The notes beneath the pieces were generated by a model. It had not been told where the DNA came from, did not search any database, and saw only the letters and a program-made list of their open reading frames with translations. A stretch of DNA of 6,386 nucleotides from DATGLE01 sp035294325 (GTDB lineage Bacteria > Chloroflexota > Ktedonobacteria > Ktedonobacterales > Ktedonobacteraceae), in contig DATGLE010000277.1 of NCBI GenBank assembly GCA_035294325.1, positions 1 to 6,386 of the forward strand, in the 5' to 3' direction. Numbering within the stretch: position 1 is the first letter of the stretch; every line of letters begins with the position of its first letter. A program made the position numbers and the translations under genes. Below are positions 1 to 5,755 of the stretch, piece after piece.

Positions 1-233
1 CCCTCCCCGGTGGGGAGGTATCCTTGTGCTGGCCCATGCCCTTCCCCATTCGCCGCCATGAGCAAATATCTCAATGCCTCCACCCCGTCGGGCACAGCGA
101 CGACCTCGTAGCCCGCGCGGTGCAACACGACCTCCACGATCTTGCGAATCGTGGGCGAGTCGTCGGCGATCATCACGAGACGTTGACGATAGGCCAGATG
201 AGGATCATCCTCATCTCTATAAGCTGCTTGCAT
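1..233 (-). CDS. Response regulator receiver-domain protein, N-terminal part (C-terminus beyond left edge)
   Basis: About 77 codons are visible on the minus strand, from an ATG at 233 to the left edge, with no stop. The product reads like the first half of a CheY-like receiver: a beta-1 strand ending in the acidic pair D24-D25 (RLVMIADDSPTIRKIVEVVL, residues 18-37), then RAGYEVVAVPDGVEALRYL (39-57) as beta-2 and alpha-2. The acidic pair normally binds Mg2+; the phospho-accepting Asp lies beyond the edge. An AGGAGGA Shine-Dalgarno (plus positions 244-250) ends about 11 nt before the chosen ATG. An inner GTG/ATG at residues 20-21 would cut into beta-1, so the upstream ATG is preferred. After alpha-2 comes a Gly-rich stretch (NGEGHGPAQGYLPTGEG) where beta-3 would be expected, apparently an insertion. 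The gene is divergent from the conflict operon and may be unrelated to it. Any output domain is unseen. Confidence 0.85.
   Translation of the reverse strand, partial: MQAAYRDEDDPHLAYRQRLVMIADDSPTIRKIVEVVLHRAGYEVVAVPDGVEALRYLLMAANGEGHGPAQGYLPTGE
2..18. repeat. Perfect 7-bp inverted repeat inside the response regulator gene
   Basis: Arms CCTCCCC (2-8) and GGGGAGG (12-18) flank a GGT loop. On the coding (minus) strand it encodes part of the YLPTGEG segment that interrupts the receiver fold between alpha-2 and the expected beta-3. It could be a small in-frame palindromic insertion or merely a GC-rich coincidence. Confidence 0.5.
196..216. repeat. 21-bp perfect palindrome near the 5' end of the response regulator gene
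   Basis: Arms AGATGAGGAT (196-205) and ATCCTCATCT (207-216) are perfect reverse complements around one central base (206). It lies 17-37 nt inside the minus-strand gene, encoding the acidic RDEDDPHL segment before the receiver domain. The symmetry fits a dimeric regulator's operator, possibly autoregulatory. It is less suited to an RNA hairpin, since the minimal loop would force the innermost pairs open. Confidence 0.5.
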
Positions 234-361
234 AGCGCCTGGTTCCTCCTGTTGCGAATGGGTGTGTGCATACGGTGCTCCGGTTCCACGCGCCGTCCCC
301 CGGGGCAGCCAGCATGGCGACTGCAAGGCCCTTACAGCCGAAAGCCGGAGGTGTCAGGCCG

Positions 362-371
362 GTATGCATAC
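362..371. repeat. GTATGCATAC palindrome, with a near copy at 264-273
   Basis: The 10-mer GTATGCATAC is fully self-complementary. GTGTGCATAC at 264-273 matches it in 9 of 10 bases. If the minus-strand TATGAT box at 387-382 is the response regulator's -10 element, the palindrome falls at about +4 to +13, a typical repressor position. The second copy would lie in that gene's leader, about 31 nt before its start codon. An operator pair is an inference. Confidence 0.35.
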
Positions 372-381
372 ACCGTCGTCT

Positions 382-387
382 ATCATA
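382..387 (-). promoter_or_regulatory. Candidate -10 box for the response regulator gene
   Basis: On the minus strand the hexamer is TATGAT, one mismatch from TATAAT. At a 17-nt spacer the -35 position reads ATTTCA, a poor match to TTGACA, so this is a weak candidate. The implied leader before the ATG at 233 is about 140 nt. Confidence 0.25.
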
Positions 388-447
388 CCCTGCTGCACTC
401 CTTCTGAAATAAGGCATGTATTTTCATTCAGGCTCCTTCTATTGCTG

Positions 448-464
448 GAGTATTCTTGAGTATT
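448..464. repeat. GAGTATT direct repeat with 10-bp period
   Basis: GAGTATT occurs at 448-454 and 458-464, exactly one helical turn apart, so both copies face the same side of the DNA. A second overlapping repeat, ATTACAG, occurs at 462-468 and 475-481. Tandem direct repeats at 10-11 bp are typical of OmpR/PhoB-type binding sites. The position, about 125 nt before the candidate operon -10, is compatible with an upstream activator site, but the function is inferred. Confidence 0.35.
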
Positions 465-590
465 ACAGGTGGAGATTACAGCTTTTCAGCATTGAAGGAG
501 GAACAGCCGCCTCTTCCCTCTCTCGTCCAGTTCCCTTCCATCGTGCTCTCCTTCCCGGTGGCTTTCCGTGATGCAGGATCTTGAGGCGTA

Positions 591-599
591 TGCTATGAT
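591..599 (+). promoter_or_regulatory. Extended -10 promoter candidate for the conflict operon
   Basis: TGC-TATGAT (591-599) matches the extended -10 form TGnTATAAT with one mismatch. No good -35 box sits 16-18 nt upstream, which extended -10 promoters tolerate. Transcription would begin near 606, giving a leader of about 56 nt before the ATG at 662. The GTG at 617 would be left with only about 11 nt and no ribosome binding site. Confidence 0.4.
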
Positions 600-640
600 A
601 AGCGTCAGCAGTATCAGTGGATGACGTATCTGATCGCGCA

Positions 641-650
641 AGGAAGAAGG
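641..650 (+). promoter_or_regulatory. Ribosome binding site that decides the first operon start
   Basis: The purine-rich AGGAAGAAGG lies 11 nt before ATG 662. No Shine-Dalgarno sequence is visible before the in-frame GTG at 617. The extra 15 residues a 617 start would add are basic and do not look like part of the Trypco1 fold. ATG 662 is therefore preferred. Confidence 0.55.
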
Positions 651-661
651 TAGCTTTTCGT

Positions 662-997
662 ATGGCAGTTATCAAAGATACCGTCACGGATGAAAACGGG
701 CAGGCTGTTCCCATCTACATTGAAATTGACGAGCGCCGGCACGACCCCTACGCCGATACCAGAGGCGTCCCGCAGCATGTAGAAGAGGCGTTCAAAAGTT
801 CGATGACCTTGATCCGCACCTGTGCCGAGCATATCGCCAGCACAGTGCATGAAATACCAGAGAAAATGCGTCCTCGCGCCGTCGAAGTGCAACTGGCGAT
901 CAAGATCGATGCACAACTGGGGGCGATCATCGCGAAATCGAACACCGAAGCGCAGTTTCAAGTGACGCTCCGCTGGGGCGAGAAGGATCAGGCATGA
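662..997 (+). CDS. Trypco1 / CU044_2847-type small protein
   Basis: This 111-residue protein opens the operon. The N-terminal part has a hydrophobic strand followed by acidic and polar residues (VPIYIEIDERRHDP, residues 16-29). A helical middle follows (about 38-67, from HVEEAFKSSM). The C-terminal strand pair is the recognisable signature: VEVQLAIKIDAQLGAII (75-91), then AKSNTEAQFQVTLRW (91-105). This matches the 'VEVefglKlsaeaGaiIak...aeanFkVtltW' pattern I recall for the CU044_2847 family, called trypsin-co-occurring domain 1. Such proteins sit beside trypsin-like peptidases, MoxR/vWA pairs and TIR or CHAT effectors in predicted conflict systems; an adaptor role is proposed but not proven. 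There is no signal peptide or membrane segment. Its stop overlaps the ATPase start in an ATGA tetranucleotide. An in-frame GTG at 617 is an alternative start. No trypsin-like gene is visible here. Confidence 0.82.
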   Translation: MAVIKDTVTDENGQAVPIYIEIDERRHDPYADTRGVPQHVEEAFKSSMTLIRTCAEHIASTVHEIPEKMRPRAVEVQLAIKIDAQLGAIIAKSNTEAQFQVTLRWGEKDQA

Positions 998-1941
998 AAG
1001 ACGAGATGGTGCGTTCGATTCTTCCCTATACCTGCATTGTCGGCCAGCGGAAGCTCAAGCTCGCGCTGGAACTGGCCTATATCGCGCCCCGCATCGGTGG
1101 GGTGCTGCTCAGCGGGAAACGTGGCACAGCCAAATCGACGGCGGTACGGGCCTTTGCCTGCATGCTCTATGATGCGCTCCCCGTGACGATCCCGATCAAT
1201 GCCACAGAAGATCGCGTGGTTGGCGGCTGGCGCATTGATGAATTGCTTAAGGGCCAGCCGGTGGAGCAGCCGGGGCTGGTGGAGGAGGCGAATGGCAAGC
1301 TGCTCTACATCGACGAGGTGAATCTGCTGGATGATCATATCGTCAACATTCTGCTGGATGTGACCTCTACCGGCAAGCTCGTGATCCAGCGCGAAGGGCG
1401 CGGAGATCAGCGCGATGTCCAGGTGACGCTGGTGGCGACGATGAATCCCGAAGAGGGAGGGCTGCGCCCGCAATTGCTGGACCGCTTCGGCCTGATGGTC
1501 GGCGTGGAGACCGAGGAGGATCCGCAGATGCGCCGCGCCATTCTGGAAACGGTGCTCAACTTTGATCGGGCCTTGCTGCAAGAGCGACAAGGGCAGGTGT
1601 CTGCTTTTCTGGAGCAGGCGCGAGCGCAGACGGCGCGCTATCGTGAGAAGCTTGAACGTGCCCGCGAACTCTTCCCTGATGTCGAATTGAGCGCGTCGGT
1701 GGCGGAGAAGTGTATCGCGCTGGCAGATGGCTTCAAGGTTGAGGGTCATCGCAGCGATTACCTGCTGGCTCTTGCGGCGTGCGCCTGCGCGGCCCGCAAA
1801 GGGAACCAGGTCACGACACTGGCCCACCTGCGCGCCGTTGCGGAACTGGTGCTGCGCCATCGCCAGCCCAACGCGGACCAGTTCAACTATGCGCCCTGGG
1901 GCCACGAGCAGGAGCAACTGGTGATAACGCTGCTCGAATAG
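994..1941 (+). CDS. MoxR / magnesium-chelatase subunit I-like AAA+ ATPase
   Basis: This 315-residue AAA+ ATPase of the chelatase-I/MoxR branch has every catalytic motif. Walker A is GKRGTAKST (41-49), preceded by the family-typical IVGQRKLKLAL (15-25) and RIGGVLLS (33-40). The helix-2 insert region reads ATEDRVVGGWRIDELLKG (70-87). Walker B is LLYIDEVN (103-110), with D107 and E108. Sensor 1 is VATMNPEEGG (147-156), the arginine finger is LLDRFG (R164), and sensor 2 is GHRSD (R253) in the helical lid. Residues 185-225 form a charged helical extension. The length is slightly under that of photosynthetic BchI. Nothing suggests tetrapyrrole synthesis; with a vWA partner, CHAT and TIR genes downstream, it is best read as the motor of a conflict system, probably a ring-forming remodeller. 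It starts in an ATGA overlap, with AGAAGGA 6 nt upstream (981-987). Confidence 0.93.
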   Translation: MKDEMVRSILPYTCIVGQRKLKLALELAYIAPRIGGVLLSGKRGTAKSTAVRAFACMLYDALPVTIPINATEDRVVGGWRIDELLKGQPVEQPGLVEEANGKLLYIDEVNLLDDHIVNILLDVTSTGKLVIQREGRGDQRDVQVTLVATMNPEEGGLRPQLLDRFGLMVGVETEEDPQMRRAILETVLNFDRALLQERQGQVSAFLEQARAQTARYREKLERARELFPDVELSASVAEKCIALADGFKVEGHRSDYLLALAACACAARKGNQVTTLAHLRAVAELVLRHRQPNADQFNYAPWGHEQEQLVITLLE

Positions 1942-1951
1942 AGGAGGGTGC

Positions 1952-1970
1952 AGGGAGGCGAATCCTCCTT
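1952..1970. repeat. Small hairpin just after the ATPase stop codon
   Basis: AGGGAGG (1952-1958) pairs with CCTCCTT (1964-1970) around the loop CGAAT, giving seven pairs including one G-T wobble. It begins 10 nt after the TAG. No T-run follows, so it is not a canonical intrinsic terminator. It could be the outer part of the adjacent palindromic element or a 3'-end stabiliser. Confidence 0.4.
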
Positions 1971-1972
1971 GC

Positions 1973-2091
1973 CAGGGGCGCGGGGGTGTCCCTTTTGGCG
2001 TCAACCTAAGGCCCACAAGCATGTCATCCTTCGCTTCCACTCAGGATGACAGATGGGAGCGTTAAGTTAACGCCTATGGGGGCGTCCCCTG
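1973..2091. mobile_element. MITE-like imperfect palindromic element between ATPase and vWA genes
   Basis: The two halves are imperfect reverse complements over about 119 bp with no open frame. Ends: CAGGGG (1973-1978) against CCCCTG (2086-2091). Middle: GGCGTCAACCTAA (1997-2009) against TTAAGTTAACGCC (2062-2074), 11 of 13 paired. Core: TGTCATCCT (2022-2030) against AGGATGACA (2043-2051), perfect, with a 12-nt loop. The right arm also has its own palindrome, GCGTTAA-G-TTAACGC (2059-2073). The core resembles 'TGTCATCCTGAG...AAGGATGACA' dispersed repeats that I recall from Chloroflexota and other bacteria. Long terminal inverted repeats without a gene suggest a non-autonomous miniature element. 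I could not identify a clear target-site duplication. It sits at the only wide gap in the operon. Confidence 0.6.
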
Positions 2092-2114
2092 AAAAACTCC
2101 TTTTCTCCTTTATC

Positions 2115-2129
2115 TTCCCTTAATGGGAA
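2115..2129. repeat. Short inverted repeat just upstream of the vWA gene start
   Basis: TTCCC (2115-2119) and GGGAA (2125-2129) flank the loop TTAAT. The right arm holds GGGA, the best ribosome-binding candidate for ATG 2136 (7 nt away), so the hairpin could modulate translation. Five base pairs is marginal and may be chance. Confidence 0.25.
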
Positions 2130-2135
2130 TATGGA

Positions 2136-4049
2136 ATGACAATGCACGATCTGACGGAAAATACAACCCTGCTGGACGGCCTGGCCTGCGCGGCGCTCGA
2201 TCCCGGACTGCGCAGCATCCTGGTGTTTGATGCATCCTATGCTGACCTACAACAGATCGCGGCGCTGCTGGCACAGATGCTGGCCGGCACTACGGATCTG
2301 CCGGTAGAACACGCGCTGCTGGGCTCCGCCTCCCGCGATGACGATCTGTGGGGCTATCTCCCACTGCCCGGCAGCGGCGGTGGAGAGGCTGTCAAACCTT
2401 TCGCCAACCTCTTCTCGCGCACGCGCAACAGCGACAAACTCCAGCTTATCATCATCCCCGACCTGAGCCGGTTGAGCCTGGTCGCGGCGCGGGCGGCGAT
2501 CATGCTGATCGGAGCCGACGTGGCGCACCTTGAGCGTCACGGGCAGCAGGAACGCTGGCGGCCGCGCCTGTGCTGGCTGGCTGCGTGCAGCAGCGCCGAC
2601 GAGCAGATCGGCGCGATCTCTCCACACTTGCTTGATCGCTTCGCCCTGCGCCTCGGCTGGCAGGATATCGTTCCACCCACTGCGCGCAGTCAGCAAGAGC
2701 GCCGCGCCGATCTGCTCACCGCCATGCAGCCCGACTCCGCGAACGTCAACGTATCGCCTCCGCTTGCCCCGGAGCAATGCCAGCGCATCAGGAAGGCGAG
2801 GCAACGAGATGTTACGGTGACGCCTGCCGCCCTTGAACGCATCACAGCGTATACAGCCGATATGGAGCACTACACGCCCCGCCGCGAAATCGCCCTGGCA
2901 CGCCTGGCGCGGACGCTGGCACGCCTGTGGGGACATGATGAAATGAGCGCCGAACACGTAGAGAGGGCGGCGCGAATGCTCGGCCTGCATGCTGCTTCAC
3001 AGGCACAGGAAGCCGATCAGCCGTCTGCGAGTGCTCCACAGATCCCGCCCGCGCCTCAGACCTCCTCAGATCCCGGCGCGGCGCCGCAGCCTCCTCTGCC
3101 AGAGCCGGAACATATGTTGCCGAGGACGCTCCAGGATGGGGCAACAACTCCATCGGTGCTTCTGGTTCCTGAGCCAGCGCACCTTCCGTCTTTTGCTTCC
3201 GATATGCTCGCCAGCCAGCCCTATCCAGAGGACAGCGCGCCCGTCGCGCGAGAAGCGGCCTCCCTGCGCATGCCTGCCCATCGCTCGCCACTGGCCCGTT
3301 CCGATAGCGGCCCGATCATTGGCGTGGAGCAGAGCGAGACGCTTGAAGACCTGGCTATCGTCAGCACGATCCTTCACGCGGCCATGTTTCGCGCCGTGCG
3401 CCAGCCGTCAGAAGATGGCCGCCTGCGCTTCCTTACAAGCGATCTGCGCCATTATCGGCGCGGGGTAGTGCCAGAGCATATGCTGATGCTGCTGCTCGAT
3501 TACACCGCCCTGCGCGATTGCGACTGGCAGGAAGCGCTGCTGCCCTATCTCCATAGCGCCTATACTGACCGCGCCAGCATTGCACTCGTCAAGGTTGGTG
3601 GTGAGGATGCTCCGCACCTGCTACAAGCGGAGATCGTGAGCGCGCGCAGCCTGCTGGTGCCACAGATCGCCCGCGCGTTTGACGTGCAGCGCGGCGGGGC
3701 GACGCCGCTGGCTCATGGCCTGGACCTGGCGCTCCAGATGCTGCATAAGGCGCTGCAACATGGTCGCAGCGCCGTCGGGCTGGTGACGTTTGTCGCGCTG
3801 ACCGATGGACGCGGCAATGTTCCGCTCGCAGCCAGCCGGCACCGTAAGGTGACAACCATTGTCACCAGAGAAGGCATTGAGGATGCACTGCACGTCGCGC
3901 TCAAGATCGGCGCGCTCAAACGCGTGGAGAGCGTCGTACTACATCCACCGCTGACTGCTTGCACGGATCTACCCGTTCGGCTGGCATGGGCGCTGGGAGG
4001 GCGCTGCGAGATGATCCCGCCGCGTAATGACGGATGGGAGGCACAATGA
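2136..4049 (+). CDS. Degenerate chelatase-D-like protein: inactive AAA+ plus vWA domain
   Basis: A 637-residue protein with the ChlD/BchD order: N-terminal AAA+, Pro-rich linker, vWA. The AAA+ part (about 10-285) keeps the fold pattern but has lost nucleotide-binding motifs. The Walker A position reads ILVFDASYADLQQ (28-40), and Walker B is LIIIPDLSRLS (104-114), lacking the catalytic Glu. The arginine-finger-like HLLDRF (R168) and a sensor-2-like TPRRE (247-251) are retained, as expected of a subunit that completes a partner's active site. Residues 286-395 are a Pro/Ala/Ser/Gln-rich, probably disordered linker. The vWA domain (about 400-637) has MIDAS residues D455-Y-T457-A-L459 (normally DxSxS), T523 in GGATPLAHG and D557 in ALTDGRG, so metal binding is doubtful. 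The start is uncertain: ATG 2142 is an alternative to 2136. The stop TGA overlaps the next ATG by one base. It probably partners the upstream ATPase. Confidence 0.88.
   Translation: MTMHDLTENTTLLDGLACAALDPGLRSILVFDASYADLQQIAALLAQMLAGTTDLPVEHALLGSASRDDDLWGYLPLPGSGGGEAVKPFANLFSRTRNSDKLQLIIIPDLSRLSLVAARAAIMLIGADVAHLERHGQQERWRPRLCWLAACSSADEQIGAISPHLLDRFALRLGWQDIVPPTARSQQERRADLLTAMQPDSANVNVSPPLAPEQCQRIRKARQRDVTVTPAALERITAYTADMEHYTPRREIALARLARTLARLWGHDEMSAEHVERAARMLGLHAASQAQEADQPSASAPQIPPAPQTSSDPGAAPQPPLPEPEHMLPRTLQDGATTPSVLLVPEPAHLPSFASDMLASQPYPEDSAPVAREAASLRMPAHRSPLARSDSGPIIGVEQSETLEDLAIVSTILHAAMFRAVRQPSEDGRLRFLTSDLRHYRRGVVPEHMLMLLLDYTALRDCDWQEALLPYLHSAYTDRASIALVKVGGEDAPHLLQAEIVSARSLLVPQIARAFDVQRGGATPLAHGLDLALQMLHKALQHGRSAVGLVTFVALTDGRGNVPLAASRHRKVTTIVTREGIEDALHVALKIGALKRVESVVLHPPLTACTDLPVRLAWALGGRCEMIPPRNDGWEAQ
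4036..4041 (+). promoter_or_regulatory. Ribosome binding site for the CHAT gene
   Basis: GGGAGG lies 7 nt before ATG 4049 and 4 nt before ATG 4046. It overlaps an in-frame ATG at 4034, so that upstream start would consume its own binding site and is unlikely. The better spacing favours 4049. Confidence 0.6.
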
Positions 4050-5755
4050 TGAGCGATACACTGAATGGATTCCGTTTCATCCAGCGCGCTATCTTCTCTA
4101 AAAAAGCAAAGGCGCCTGCCCCATCCCCGTCTGCTCCAGGCTCTTTACCCGGCATCACGGTCCGCAACGACGCCCCGGTACAGGGCCAGAATTATGCAAA
4201 CACAATGTCGGTCACGCAGAATTTCGGTCAGACCTGGATAAACCAGGTCTGGATAGATATTATCGTCCTGGATGGCACGGAGAAGGTGAAGCAATTGGAG
4301 GCCGGCAAAACCTATACTGTGAAGCTGAGCAGCGGCCTTAATCGCCCTGCCGAGGCACTTCCGGAAGATGGCATCACTATCACCAGCGCTATCGAGCTAT
4401 ATTTCTATTGCTTGCCCAATAGCAAACCGGACCTTATGGGAAACGAGGATATTTCCGTTACACTCTCTTATGAGGAGGCCACTCACTTCACCAAAAAATT
4501 CTCACTGAGGATACCGGAGCAGATGCCTTCCTGTACGCTCACCTGCCGCGTATACTATCGTCTGCCCGATGCCGATTATTCCGGGGAGGTAAAGCGCAGG
4601 TTCACTATCGCAGGCTGCTATACGCCCGAAGATCCACAATTGCTCGAAGCCTGCCAGATGGAGACCGAGTTGCCAGAACAGGTGGCTATTGTCTCGGTCA
4701 ACTCGCATCCTGACCAGCGATACCCTTACGGCTTCAAGCTGCGCGGCTGGCACCGCTTTTGCGCTCCGCTTGAAGAAGCCTGCGGGTCCACAATGATTAC
4801 GAGCGTGGCTCAGCTTATGCAACATCAGGATGAGCCGGAAGAGATTCGCGGAAAGATCAGGCGCTTCTCCGAAGATAACTGCCAGCTTTTGAAAGCCTGG
4901 CTGCGGAAATTGCACGCGCGCTACGGGGAGCAGTTATGTCTGGTCATCGTGGATAGCACGTCGCAGGAGATCCCCTGGGAGATGTTCGATCTGAACGACG
5001 AGGGGGGCCAGGATGAGCGCTTCCTGGGTGCGCTGACGCGGGTGGTGCGCTGGCTGCCGCCGTACCGCTCGCGTCAGTGCCGGCTGCATGTAGCCGAGGT
5101 ACGTTATGAGGGTGAGGTCATCGCCTATCTTGATGGCAAGCTGGGTGCGGCACAAATTGCGGCGGAGCAGGAGATGCTTCGGTCTCTGGCGAACAGACGC
5201 TACCAGACGCTGACGGACCTGGCAGATCAATTACGCCTTCCATTAACGTTCGCCGGGCTGATCTACATTGGCTGTCATGGTGAGAGTGGCAAGCGCCTCC
5301 AGCAGCAGTATCCCGACCAACTCACCGCGAATTATCTGGCCCTGGTGAATGCTCATCCTGCACCACGCCCCATCGCGTTTTTCAATGCCTGCGAGTCGGC
5401 ACGCGTACTACGTAACGATGTCTGGGATGATAGCAGCTTTGTCGAAATCGTGCTGCGGCGCTTCGCCAGCGGCTACATCGGCACATTGGGCAAAGTTGGG
5501 ATGGAGGCGGCATCCCTGATTGCACGCCAGATCCTGACGCTGGCCTCCAGCGAGGAGATCCCGATGGCCGAGATCCTGCGCCGCCTGCGTGCCAGAGCCG
5601 CCCAGGAATTGAGCGAGCACTACTTCCAGCCCGCCAGTGTAAGAAAAGAATATGAATATAACCTCCTCTATACCTTTATGTATGTCTATTATGGCAACCC
5701 GCTGGCCTGCCTGCGCTTAGCGCCCGGCGCCGCTCACGAGGAGAAAAGCGCATGA
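4049..5755 (+). CDS. CHAT-domain caspase-like protease with N-terminal beta-rich region
   Basis: A 568-residue protein from ATG 4049 (4046 would add one Met). Residues 1-35 are basic, then Pro/Ser-rich. Residues about 36-190 alternate short hydrophobic strands (VWIDIIVLDG, AIELYFYCLP, DISVTLSYEEA, CTLTCRVYYRLP), suggesting one or two beta-sandwich domains; I do not recognise the family. The C-terminal half is a CHAT (caspase HetF-associated with TPR) peptidase: IPWEMFDL (308-315) is the usual entry motif, GLIYIGCHGES (403-413) carries catalytic H410, and IAFFNACESAR (442-452) carries catalytic C448. YIGTLGKVG (476-484) and the terminal YVYYGNPLACLRL (545-557) fit the later CHAT strands. No TPRs are present. 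Both catalytic residues are intact, so an active cysteine protease effector is likely. Its substrate is unknown; candidates include a neighbour or a cell-death zymogen. It overlaps the next gene by ATGA. Confidence 0.88.
   Translation: MSDTLNGFRFIQRAIFSKKAKAPAPSPSAPGSLPGITVRNDAPVQGQNYANTMSVTQNFGQTWINQVWIDIIVLDGTEKVKQLEAGKTYTVKLSSGLNRPAEALPEDGITITSAIELYFYCLPNSKPDLMGNEDISVTLSYEEATHFTKKFSLRIPEQMPSCTLTCRVYYRLPDADYSGEVKRRFTIAGCYTPEDPQLLEACQMETELPEQVAIVSVNSHPDQRYPYGFKLRGWHRFCAPLEEACGSTMITSVAQLMQHQDEPEEIRGKIRRFSEDNCQLLKAWLRKLHARYGEQLCLVIVDSTSQEIPWEMFDLNDEGGQDERFLGALTRVVRWLPPYRSRQCRLHVAEVRYEGEVIAYLDGKLGAAQIAAEQEMLRSLANRRYQTLTDLADQLRLPLTFAGLIYIGCHGESGKRLQQQYPDQLTANYLALVNAHPAPRPIAFFNACESARVLRNDVWDDSSFVEIVLRRFASGYIGTLGKVGMEAASLIARQILTLASSEEIPMAEILRRLRARAAQELSEHYFQPASVRKEYEYNLLYTFMYVYYGNPLACLRLAPGAAHEEKSA
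4229..4251. repeat. Perfect 9-bp stem-loop early in the CHAT gene
   Basis: CAGACCTGG (4229-4237) and CCAGGTCTG (4243-4251) flank the 5-nt loop ATAAA. It is in frame and encodes QTWINQVW (residues 61-68). No T-run follows, so it is not a standard terminator. It could slow ribosomes or mark processing of the polycistronic mRNA, or it may be a by-product of the QTW/QVW repeat. Confidence 0.5.

Larger units (their letters stand above)
234..661. other. Divergent intergenic regulatory region
   Basis: There is no convincing gene in these 428 nt: the short open frames on either strand lack recognisable domains, and none pairs a good ribosome binding site with a plausible start. The region separates the minus-strand response regulator from the plus-strand conflict operon, so it should hold the promoters of both. 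It contains two GTRTGCATAC motif copies (264-273, 362-371), a minus-strand TATGAT box, a GAGTATT direct repeat (448-464), and a plus-strand extended -10 (591-599). Positions 515-570 are a pyrimidine-rich tract. No tRNA, riboswitch or strong intrinsic terminator was recognised. Confidence 0.6.

Noticed and set aside
24..407. 127-codon plus-strand open frame at the left end
   Set aside because: It lies opposite the response regulator and the intergenic region. Its translation is low in structure and has no ribosome binding site consistent with a real gene.
496..502. Strong Shine-Dalgarno-like AAGGAGG suggesting a small gene
   Set aside because: No ATG, GTG or TTG lies at a usable distance downstream; what follows is a pyrimidine-rich non-coding tract.
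1952..1970. Intrinsic terminator after the ATPase gene
   Set aside because: The hairpin is not followed by a T-run, and the downstream vWA gene is expected to be co-transcribed, so it was listed as a repeat only.
988..2040. Long 350-codon minus-strand open frame
   Set aside because: It is antisense to the clearly recognisable AAA+ gene, its translation is rich in Arg/Gln/His/Leu with no domain, and it runs through the palindromic element. It is a shadow frame in GC-rich DNA.
994..4049. True magnesium or cobalt chelatase (ChlI/ChlD or CobS/CobT)
   Set aside because: The D-like subunit has lost Walker and MIDAS residues, there is no large H-type subunit or tetrapyrrole gene, and the neighbours are CHAT, TIR and Trypco1.
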